Source: Lutraria lutraria (lineage: Eukaryota; Mollusca; Bivalvia; Venerida; Mactridae). From it: 64,000 nucleotides of DNA. Within the stretch, counting starts at the first letter, position 1; every line of letters starts with the position of its first letter. The position numbers and the translations under genes are program-made. Location of the stretch: the NCBI GenBank assembly GCA_964023205.1, contig OZ026848.1:3090501-3154500 (forward strand). The letters run 5' to 3'. Below the pieces are notes generated by a model. It worked only from the letters and a program-made list of their open reading frames with translations, was not told where the DNA came from and made no database searches. Positions 48,606-60,900 of this stretch are shown one piece after another.

Positions 48606-48710
48606 GGAGCGAGAAAACCCTGGTCCTCACCAGGGATTGAACCCAGGACCCCTAGCACTGTAGGAAGACATTACACCATGTCGCTAAAGAGTTAACTCAA
48701 CGGCAAGGCT
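48606..48710 (-). mobile_element. tRNA-like SINE head
   Basis: On the minus strand there is an A-box-like TTAGCGACATGGTGTAATGT, then CTTCCTACAGTGCTAGGGG, a B box (GGGTTCAATCCC) and CTGGTGAGGACCAGGG. No acceptor stem closes. It lies about 230 bp outside the satellite array. Confidence 0.55.
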
Positions 48711-50224
48711 GTTGAAAGTGTTGAAATGTTCCTACAACCACTACATTGATTCGATCGAAACTTAAAGTAAACAAACCAGCGTGTATTTCAACTGCGTAAG
48801 ATTGGCCAAATTTATGTAACAGTCTCGCGTGTATTTCATTTGTGTTTGATAATTAATTATTGATAAGAATACATGTATTAATTAACTCAATTGAGCGGAA
48901 CAATACTTAGATAACCTTTTGAAAAGATTATCCAACAAATTCATTCAGAACTGTGTTGAAACCATGAATGTGAAAAATATAAATAAAAGAATTATGTCGT
49001 GGAATCGTTCTAGTAATATACGGATAAATTGTGGTTTCAATTCAAATACAAAATTTGATTTCTAACAGATCGAATTGAAGACAGTAACTTCTTACACTAC
49101 AAATTAATATCTCGGACTCCGTGTGTATTGAATATGGTGTATTGGTTCATTATCAATATGTAAAATACATGTGTTCAAGTGTCGGGTGTGTTTACTTTTG
49201 ATATAGACATCTTCATCATCATCATCTTAAGTAATTGCATCCCTCCATAGGGAGTATACTCGCAATATGGTCTATTTACACACGCGCAACAGGCAGGACT
49301 GACTTTTGTGGATCTACCAAAGATGAAATTTTTTAAGAAATAAAAGTTCCCCTATTTCAAAGGATAAAAGTATCATGAAGATCTAGTGGATCTTAAATGA
49401 CGAAATAAAAGTAAATATGATACAATGTATATATAATTCCCAATAATTTATCAGAACTGATTATGTTGCATAATTTGCATAAACTTGTAATAAACTTGAT
49501 AATAAATATCTAAGAATAAATTAATTCATTTCGCGGTATTTCTGGCATATTTCACGGAAAAATTGTGCGGTCTTCCTAAATACAAATCGTGACTTGTAAT
49601 AGGTCGAAATGAATGAATTAAAAACTTAAAATAGTGTGTGTTGGTTTTCTTGATGAACAATCAAAATGGTCAATATCTAAGACGGAAATGCTTGGTATGC
49701 AATGGGCGGATCTTGTGTAATTTTTCATAGTCAAAGTTTTAGACCAAATCATGAGAAAAACTTGTAAACAACAAGCCGTTACTCATATTGTATAATGTTC
49801 AATTGACATACACCATGCATAATATTTCATTAGACTAGTTTCGCCTACAAAAACGTTCAGAACTGTGTTGAAACCGTGAATGTGAAAAAATAATATAATG
49901 AGTGTATATGATGAGACTATTTTGTAAATATCATGCGCGCTACGCATATTTTATGCACAGTATGTAGCATTGAAAATCATTCAAAGTTTTGAAATATACG
50001 TTGGTAATCAAAAGACTCCTGAGTCGAACGATTTTTGTATCTCTTTGTTTACATGTGCGGATAAAAGAACACGCCAAATCGTAAATAACTAAGGACAGAA
50101 TACATTTCTGTCGCGGGATTGTGCGCGGAATTTACGGATAAATTATGGTTTCAATTTAAATACAAAATTTGATTTCTAACAGATCGAATTGAGGACATTT
50201 ATATCCTCTTACACGACATATATA

Positions 50225-50350
50225 AGTAAGTAAGTAAGTAAGTAAATATTTTATTAAAGTGACATGTGTACATGTTACATAATATACAAATATAGAAAGT
50301 AAATAACACACCCGGCCCAATGGACCTATAAGTCACCTATACAAATCAAG
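50225..50350 (-). mobile_element. Retroelement 3' tail inserted in one satellite monomer
   Basis: About 126 bp are absent from all other monomers. They sit between CACGACATATATA and TATATATCTGTGAC, which are contiguous elsewhere. The insert starts with four to five TAAG units and ATATTTTATTAAAGTGACAT and contains CACACCCGGCCCAATGGACC. A short tandem tail next to a unique sequence suggests the 3' end of a non-LTR retroelement or SINE on the minus strand. Confidence 0.65.
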
Positions 50351-53300
50351 TATATATATCTGTGACACTTTGTGTATTGAATATCGTGTATTGGTTCATT
50401 ATCAGTATGTAAAATACATGTGTTCAAGCCGCGGGTCTGTTTACTTATTTTATCTACATTTTAAATGATGAAATATACTTAGATCGGATATATATCATTC
50501 CCAACAATTTATAATAATAATAATTTATCTGAGCTGATTAGGTTGCAAAAATTTGTAAATATCTAATAACAAATGAATATAAGTCGCGGGGTTTTTGGCG
50601 TATTTCACGGAAAAATCAGGTTTTCTTTTTAAATACAAATTGTAACTTGTAATATATCGAAATGAAGAAATAACAACTTTAAACACAAGTTAATATCGAA
50701 CACTCAGTATGTATTTGATACTGTGAATTGGTCTCTTGATAAACAATCAAAATGGTCAATATCTATGACTGAAATGCTTGGTATGCAAGGAGCGGATCTT
50801 GTTTACTTCTTCATGGTCAAAATTCTAGACCAAATGATGAGAAATTTGTAAACAAAAAAGCCGTTCTGTACTCATGTTTCTTGATAAACTATCAACGTGG
50901 TCAATATCTATGACTGAAATGCTTGGTATGCAAGGAGCGGATCTTGTTTACTTCTTCATGGTCGAAATTCTAGACCAAATGATGAGAAATTTGTAAACAA
51001 AAAAGCCGTTCTGTACTCATGTTTCTTGATAAACTATCAACGTGGTCAATATCTATGACGGAAATGCTTGGTATTCAAGGGGCGGATCTTGTGTACTTTT
51101 TCATAGTCAAAATTCTAGACCAAATGATGAGAAAAACTTGTAAACAACAAGCCGTTACTCATATTGCAAATGTTCAATTGACATACACCATGAATAATAA
51201 TTCATTAGACTAGTTTCGCCTACAAAAACGTTCAGAACTATGTTGAAACCGTGAATGTGAACAAATAATATAATGAGTGTATATGATGAGACTATTTTGT
51301 AAATATCATGCGCGCTACGCATATTTTATGCAAAGTATGTAGCATTGAAAATCATTCAAAGTTTTGAAATATACCTTGGTAATCAATAGACTCATGTGTT
51401 GAAAGACTTTTGTATCTCTTTGTTTACATGTGCGGATAACAGAACACGCCAAATCGTAAATAACTAAGGACAGAATACATTTCTGTCGCAGGATTGTGCG
51501 CGTATTTTACGAATAAATTATGATTTCAATTTAAATACAAAATTTGATTTCTAACAGATCGAATTGAGGACATTTATATCCTCTTACACGACATATATAT
51601 ATCTGTGACACTTTGTGTATTGAATATCGTGTATTGGTTCATTATCAGTATGTAAAATACATGTGTTCAAGCCGCGGGTCTGTTTACTTATTTTATCTAC
51701 ATTTTAAATGATGAAATATACTTAGATCGGATATACAGGTATATCATTCCCAACAATTTATAATAATAATAATTTATCTGAGCTGATTAGGTTGCAAAAA
51801 TTTGTAAATATCTAATTAGAAATGAATAGAAGTCGCGGGTTTTTTGGCGTATTTCACGGAAAAATCAGGTTTTCTTTTTAAATACAAATTGTAACTTGTA
51901 ATATATCGAAATGAAGAAATAACAACTTTAAACACAAGTTAATATCGCACACTCAGTATGTATTTGATACTGTGTATTGGTCTCTTGATAAACAATCAAA
52001 ATGGTCAATATCTATGACTGAAATGCTTGGTATGCAAGGAGCGGATCTTGTGTACTTTTTCATGGTCAAAATTCTAGACCAAACGCAGATGAGAAAATTT
52101 GTAAACAAAAAAGCCTTTACTAAACTATCAACATGGTCAATATCTATGACGGAAATGCTTGGTATTCAAGGGGCGGATCTTGTGTACTTTTTCATAGTCA
52201 AAATTTTAGACCAAATGATGAGAAAAACTTGTAAACAAAAAGCCGTTACTCATATTGTATAATGTTCAATTGACATACACCATGCATAATAATTCATTAG
52301 ACTAGTTTCGCCTACAAAAACGTACAGAACTGTGTTGAAACCGTGAATGTGAAAAAATAATATAATGAGTGTATATGATGAAACTATTTTGTAAATATCA
52401 TGCGCGCTACGCATACTTTATGCAAAGTATGTAGCATTGAAAATCATTCAAAGTTTTGAAATAAACGTTGTTCATCAATAGACTCATGTGTTGAAAGACT
52501 TTTGTATCTCTTTGTTTACATGTGCGGATAAAAGAACACGCCAAATCGTAAATAACTAAGGAAAGAATACATTTCTGTCGCGGGATTGTGCGCGTATTTT
52601 TCGGATAAATTATGGTTTCAATTTAAATACAAAATTTGATTTCTAACAGATCGAATTGAGGACATTTATATCCTCTTACACCATATATATATATCTGTGA
52701 CACTTTGTGTATTGAATATCGTGTATTGGTTCATTATCAGCATGTAAAATACATGTGTTCAAGCCGCGGGTCTGTTTACTTATTTTATCTACATTTTAAA
52801 TGATGAAATATACTTAGATCTGATATATAATTATCATTCCCAACAATTTATAATAGTAATAATTTATCTGAGCTGATTAGGTTGCAAAGATTTGTAAATA
52901 TCTAATAACAAATGAATATAAGTCGCGGGATTTTGGCGTATTTCACGGAAAAATCAGGTTTTCTTTTTAAATACAAATTGTAACTTGTAATACATCGAAA
53001 TGAAGAAATAACAACTTTAAACACAAGTTAATATCGCGCACTCAGTATGTATTTGATACTGTGTATTGGTCTCTTGATAAACAATCAAAATGGTCAATAT
53101 CTGTGACTGAAATGCTTGGTATGCAAGGAGCGGATCTTGTGTACTTTTACATGGTCAAAATTCTAGACCAAATGATGAGAAAATTTGTAAACAAAAATGC
53201 CGTTACTAAACTATCAACATGGTCAATATCTATGACGGAAATGCTTGGTATTCAAGGGGCGGATCTTGTGTACTTTTTCATAGTCAAAATTCTAGACCAA

Positions 53301-56300
53301 ATGATGAGAAAAACTTGTAAACAACAAGCCGTTACTCATATTGTATAATGTTCAATTGACATACACAATGCATCATAATTCATTAGACAAGTTTCGCCTA
53401 CAGAAACGTTCAGAACTGTGTTGAAACCGTGAATGTGAAATAATATAATGAGTGTATATAATGAGACTATTTTGTAAATATCATGCGCGCTACGCATATT
53501 TTATGCAAAGTATGCAGCATTGAAAATCATTCAAAAGTTTGAAATATACGTTTGTAATCAATAGACTCATGCGTTGAAAGACTTTTGTATCTCTTTGTTT
53601 ACATGTGCTGATAAAAGAACACGCCAAATCGTAAATAACTAAGGACAGAAAACATTTCTGTCGCGGGATTGTGCGCGTATTTTACGGATAAATTATGGTT
53701 TCAATTTAAATACAAAATATGATTTCTAACAGATCGAATTGAGGACATTTATATCCTCTTACACCATATATATATATCTGTGACACTTTGTGTATTGAAT
53801 ATCGTGTATTGGTTCATTATCAGTATGTAAAATACATGTGTTCAAGCCGCGGGTCTGTTTACTTATTTTATCTACATTTTAAATGATGAAATATACTTAG
53901 ATCTGATATATAATTATCATTCCCAACAATTTATAATAGTAATAATTTATCTGAGCTGATTAGGTTGCAAAGATTTGTAAATATCTAATAACAAATGAAT
54001 ATAAGTCGCGGGATTTTGGCGTATTTCACGGAAAAATCAGGTTTTCTTTTTAAATACAAATTGTAACTTGTAATACATCGAAATGAAGAAATAACAACTT
54101 TAAACACAAGTTAATATCGCGCACTCAGTATGTATTTGATACTGTGTATTGGTCTCTTGATAAACAATCAAAATGATCAATATCTGTGACTGAAATGCTT
54201 GGTATGCAAGGAGCGGATCTTGTGTACTTTTACATGGTCAAAATTCTAGACCAAATGATGAGAAAATTTGTAAACAAAAATGCCGTTACTAAACTATCAA
54301 CATGGTCAATATCTATGACGGAAATGCTTGGTATTCAAGGGGCGGATCTTGTGTACTTTTTCATAGTCAAAATTCTAGACCAAATGATGAGAAAAACTTG
54401 TAAACAACAAGCCGTTTCTCATATTGTATAATGTTCAATTGACATACACAATGCATCATAATTCATTAGACAAGTTTCGCCTACAGAAACGTTCAGAACT
54501 GTGTTGAAACCGTGAATGTGAAATAATATAATGAGTGTATATAATGAGACTATTTTGTAAATATCATGCGCGCTACGCATATTTTATGCAAAGTATGCAG
54601 CATTGAAAATCATTCAAAAGTTTGAAATATACGTTTGTAATCAATAGACTCATGCGTTGAAAGACTTTTGTATCTCTTTGTTTACATGTGCTGATAAAAG
54701 AACACGCCAAATCGTAAATAACTAAGGACAGAAAACATTTCTGTCGCGGGATTGTGCGCGTATTTTACGGATAAATTATGGTTTCAATTTAAATACAAAA
54801 TATGATTTCTAACAGATCGAATTGAGGACATTTATATCCTCTTACACCATATATATATATCTGTGACACTTTGTGTATTGAATATCGTGTATTGGTTCAT
54901 TATCAGTATGTAAAATACATGTGTTCAAGCCGCGGGTCTGTTTACTTATTTTATCTACAATTTAAATGATGAAATATACTTAGATCAGATATATAATTAT
55001 CATTCCCAACAATTTATAATAATAATAATTTATCTGAGCTGATTAGGTTGCAAAGATTTGTAAATATCTAATAACAAATGAATATAAGTCGCGGGATTTT
55101 GGCGTATTTCACGGAAAAATCAGGTTTTCTTTTTAAATACAAACTGTAACTTGTAATACATCGAAATGAAGAAATAACAACTTTAAACACAAGTTAATAT
55201 CGCGCACTCAGTATGTATTTGATAATGTGTATTGGTCTCTTGATAAATAATCAAAATGGTCATTATCTGTGACTGAAATGCTTGGTATGCAAGGAGCGGA
55301 TCTTGTGTACTTTTACATGGTCAAAATTCTAGACCAAATGATGAGAAAATTTGTAAACAAAAAAGCCGTTCTGTACTCATGTTTCTTGATAAACTATCAA
55401 CGTGGTCAATATCTATGACGGAAATACTTGGTATTCAAGGGGCGGATCTTGTGTACTTTTTCGTAGTCAAAATTCTAGACCAAATGATGAGAAAAACTTG
55501 TAAACAACAAGCCGTTACCCATATTGTATAATGTTCAATTGACATACACCATGCATCATAATTCATTAGACTAGTTTCGCCTACAAAAACGTTCAGAACT
55601 GTGTTGAAACCGTGAATGTGAAAAAATAATATAATGAGTGTATATGATGAGACTATTTTGTAAATATCATGCGCGCTACGCATATTTTATGCAAAGTATG
55701 TAGCATTGAAAATCATTCAAAGTTTTGAAATATACGTTGGTAATCAATAGACTCATGCGTTGAAAGACTTTTGTATCTCTTTGTTTACATGTGCGGATAA
55801 CAGAACACACCAAATCGTAAATAACTAAGGACAGAATACATTTCTGTCGCGGGATTGTGCGCGTATTTTACGGATAAATAATGGTTTCAATTTAAATACA
55901 AAATTTGATTTCTAACAGATCGAATTGGGGACATTTATATCCTCTTACACGACATATATATATCTGTGACACTTTGTGTATTGAATGTCGTGTATTGGTT
56001 CATTATCAGTATGTAAAATACATGTGTTCATGCCGCGGGCCTGTTTACTTATTTTATCTACATTTTAAATGATGAAATATACTTAGATCGGATATATATC
56101 ATTCCCAACAATTTATAATAATAATAATTTATCTGAGCTGATTAGGTTGCAAAAATTTGTAAATATCTACTAACAAATGAATAGAAGTCGCGGGGTTTTT
56201 GGCGTATTTCACGGAAAAATCAGGTTTTCTTTTTAAATAGAAATTGTTACTTGTAATACATCGAAATGAAGAAATAACAACTTTAAACACAAGTTAATAT

Positions 56301-57570
56301 CGAACACTCAGTATGTATTTGATACTGTGTATTGGTCTCTTGATAAACAATCAAAATGGTCAATATCTGTGACTGAAATGCTTGGTATGCAAGGAGCGGA
56401 TCTTGTGTACTTTTTTATGGTCAAAATTCTAGACCAAATGATGAGAAAATTTGTAAACAAAAAAGCCGTTCTATACTTATGTTTCTTGATAAACTATCAA
56501 CATGGTCAATATCTATGACTGAAATGCTTGGTATGCAAGGAGCGGATCTTGTTTACTTCTTCATGGTCGAAATTCTAGACCAAATGATGAGAAATTTGTA
56601 AACAAAAAAGCCGTTCTGTACTCATGTTTCTTGATAAACTATCAACGTGGTCAATATCTATGACGGAAATGCTTGGTATTCAAGGGGCGGATCTTGTGTA
56701 CTTTTTCATAGTCAAAATTCTAGACCAAATGATGAGAAAAACTTGTAAACAACAAGCCGTTACTCATATTGCAAATGTTCAATTGACATACACCATGCAT
56801 AATAATTCATTAGACTAGTTTCGCCTACAAAAACGTTCAGAACTATGTTGAAACCGTGAATGTGAAAAAATAATATAATGAGTGTATATGATGAGACTAT
56901 TTTGTAAATATCATGCGCGCTACGCATATTTTATGCATAGTATGTAGCATTGAAAATCATTCAAAGTTTTGAAATATACCTTGGTAATCAATAGACTCAT
57001 GTGTTGAAAGACTTTTGTATCTCTTTTTTTACATGTGCGGATAACAGAACACGCCAAATCGTAAATAACTAAGGACAGAATACATTTCTGTCGCGGGATT
57101 GTGCGCGTATTTTACGAATAAATTATGGTTTCAATTTAAATACAAAATTTGATTTCTAACAGATCGAATTGGGGACATTTATATCCTCTTACACGACATA
57201 TATATATCTGTGACACTTTGTGTATTGAATATCGTGTATTGGTTCATTATCAGTATGTAAAATACATGTGTTCATGCCGCGGGTCTGTTTACTTATTTTA
57301 TCTACATTTTAAATGATGAAATATACTTAGATCGGATATATATCATTCCCAACAATTTATAATAATAATAATTTATCTGAGCTGATAAGGTTGCAAAAAT
57401 TTGTAAATATCTAATAAGAAATGAATAGAAGTCGCGGGTTTTTTGGCGTATTTCACGGAAAAATCAGGTTTTCTTTTTAAATACAAATTGTAACTTGTAA
57501 TATATCGAAATGAAGAAATAACAACTTTAAACACAAGTTAATATCGCACACTCAGTATGTATTTGATACT

Positions 57571-57990
57571 GTGTATTGGTCTCTTGATAAACAATCAAAA
57601 TGGTCAATATCTATGACTGAAATGCTTGGTATGCAAGGAGCGGATCTTGTGTACTTTTTCATGGCCAAAATTCTAGAACAAACGCAGATGAGAAAATTTG
57701 TAAACAAAAAAGCCGTTACTAAACTATCAACATGGTCAATATCTATGACGGAAATGCTTGGTATTCAAGGGGCGGATCTTGTGTACTTTTTTATGGTCAA
57801 AATTCTAGACCAAATGATGAGAAAATTTGTAAACAAAAATGCCGTTACTAAACTATCAACATGGTCAATATCTATGACGGAAATGCTTGGTATTCAAGGG
57901 GCGGATCTTGTGTACTTTTTCATAGTCAAAATTTTAGACCAAATGATGAGAAAAACTTGTAAACAACAAGCCGTTACTCATATTGTATAA
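57571..57990 (+). repeat. Three-unit version of the 129-bp internal satellite subrepeat
   Basis: Most monomers carry two internal units, beginning AAACAATCAAAATGGTCAAT and AAACTATCAACATGGTCAAT. Here there are three, with the last two exactly 129 bp apart (57721 and 57850). The same expansion, with a longer linker (CTGTACTCATGTTTCTTGAT), is seen at about 50723-51180 and 56327-56780. The monomer at 49636 has only one unit. Reading frame is kept across the three units here (139 codons), and the frame opens with GTG, not ATG. Confidence 0.8.
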
Positions 57991-60900
57991 TGTTCAATTG
58001 ACATACACCATGTATCATAATTCATTAGACAAGTTTCGCCTACAGAAACGTTCAGAACTGTGTTGAAACCGTGAATGTGAAATAATATAATGAGTGTATA
58101 TGATGAGACTATTTTGTAAATATCATGCGCGCTACGCATATTTTATGCAAAGTATGTAGCATTGAAAATCATTCAAAGTTTTGAAATATACGTTGGTAAT
58201 CAATAGACTCATGCGTTGAAAGACTTTTGTATCTCTTTGTTTACATGTGCGGATAAAAGAACACACCAAATCGTAAATAACTAAGGACAGAATACATTTC
58301 TGTCGCGGGAATGTGCGCGTATTTTACGGATAAATTATGGTTTCAATTTAAATACAAAATTTGATTTCTAACAGATCGAATTGAGGACATTTATATCCTC
58401 TTACACGACATATATATATCTGTGACACTTTGTGTATTGAATATCGTGTATTGGTTCATTATCAGTATGTAAAATACATGTGTTCATGCCGCGGGTCTGT
58501 TTACTTATTTTATCTACATTTTAAATGATGAAATATACTTAGATCGGATATATATCATTCCCAACAATTTATAATAATAATAATTTATCTGAGCTGATAA
58601 GGTTGCAAAAATTTGTAAATATCTAATAAGAAATGAATAGAAGTCGCGGGTTTTTTGGCGTATTTCACGGAAAAATCAGGTTTTCTTTTTAAATACAAAA
58701 TGTACTTGTAATATATCGAAATGAAGAAATAACAACTTTAAACACAAGTTAATATCGCGCAATCAGTATGTATTTGATACTGTGTATTGGTCTCTTGATA
58801 AACAATCAAAATGGTCAATATCTGTGACTGAAATGCTTGGTATGCAAGGAGCGGATCTTGTGTACTTTTACATGGTCAAAATTCTAGACCAAATGATGAG
58901 AAAATTTGTAAACAAAAAAGCCGTTACTAAACTATCAACATGGTCAATATCTATGACGGAAATGCTTGGTATTCAAGGGGCGGATCTTGTGTACTTTTTC
59001 ATAGTCAAAATTCTAGACCAAATGATGAGAAAAACTTGTAAACAACAAGCCGTTACCCATATTGTATAATGTTCAATTGACATACACCATGCATAATAAT
59101 TCATTAGACTAGTTTCGCCTACAAAAACGTTCAGAACTGTGTTGAAACCGTGAATGTGAAAAAATAATATAATGAGTGTATATGATGAGACTATTTTGTA
59201 AATATCATGCACGCTACGCATATTTTATGCAAAGTATGTAGTAAAGTTTTGAAATATACGTTGGTAATCAATAGACTCATGTGTTGAAAGACTTTTGTAT
59301 CTCTTTGTTTACATGTGCGGATATAAGAACACGCCAAATCGTAAATAACTAAGGACAGAATACATTTCTGTCGCGGGATTGTGCGCGTATTTTACGGATA
59401 AATTATGGTTTCAATTTAAATACAAAATTTGATTTCTAACAGATCGAATTGAGGACATTTATATCCTCTTACACGACATATATATATCTGTGACACTTTG
59501 TGTATTGAATATCGTGTATTGGTTCATTATCAGTATGTAAAATACATGTGTTCAAGGCGCGGGTCTGTTTACTTATTTTATCTACATTTTAAATGATGAA
59601 ATATACTTAGATCGGATATATATCATTCCCAACAATTTATAATAATAATAATTTATCTGAGCTGATAAGGTTGCAAAAATTTGTAAATATCTAATAAGAA
59701 ATGAATAGAAGTCGCGGGTTTTTTGGCGTATTTCACGGAAAAATCAGGTTTTCTTTTTAAATACAAATTGTAACTTGTAATATATCGAAATGAAGAAATA
59801 ACAACTTTAAACACAAGTTAATATCGCACACTCAGTATGTATTTGATACTGTGTATTGGTCTCTTGATAAACAATCAAAATGGTCAATATCTATGACTGA
59901 AATGCTTGGTATGCAAGGAGCGGATCTTGTGTACTTTTTCATGGTCAAAATTCTAGAACAAACGCAGATGAGAAAATTTGTAAACAAAAATGCCGTTACT
60001 AAACTATCAACATGGTCAATATCTATGACGGAAATGCTTGGTATTCAAGGGGCGGATCTTGTGTACTTTTTCATAGTCAAAATTCTAGACCAAATGATGA
60101 GAAAAACTTGTAAACAACAAGCCGTTACCCATATTGTATAATGCTCAATTGACATACACCATGCATAATAATTCATTAGACTAGTTTCGCCTACAAAAAC
60201 GTTTAGAACTGTGTTGAAACCGTGAATGTGAAAAAATAATATAATGAGTGTATATGATGAGACTATTTTGTAAATATCATGCGCGCTACGCATATTTTAT
60301 GCAAAGTATGTAGCATTGAAAATCATTCAAAGTTTTGAAATAAACGTTGTTCATCAATAGACTCATGTGTTGAAAGACTTTTGTATCTCTTTGTTTACAT
60401 GTGCGGATAAAAGAACACGCCAAATCGTAAATAACTAAGAACAGAATACATTTCTGTCGCGGGATTGTGCGCGTATTCTACGGATAAATTATGGTTTCAA
60501 TTTAAATACAAAATTTGATTTCTAACAGATCGAATTGAGGACATTTATATCCTCTTACACCATATATATATATCTGTGACACTTTGTGTATTGGATATCG
60601 TGTATTGGTTCATTATCAGCATGTAAAATACATGTGTTCAAGCCGCGGGTCTGTTTACTTATTTTATCTACATTTTAAATGATGAAATATACTTAGATCA
60701 GATATATAATTATCATTCCCAACAATTTATAATAGTAATAATTTATCTGAGCTGATTAGGTTGCAAAGATTTGTAAATATCTAATCACAAATGAATATAA
60801 GTCGCGGGATTTTGGCGTATTTCACGGAAAAATCAGGTTTTCTTTTTAAATACAAATTGTAACTTGTAATACATCGAAATGAAGAAATAACAATTTTAAA

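Noticed and set aside
55435..55683. 82-codon minus-strand frame repeated in several satellite monomers
   Set aside because: It overlaps the satellite antisense to the other frame, and its conservation is fully explained by recent copying of near-identical monomers. It has no recognisable domain and is not open in all copies.
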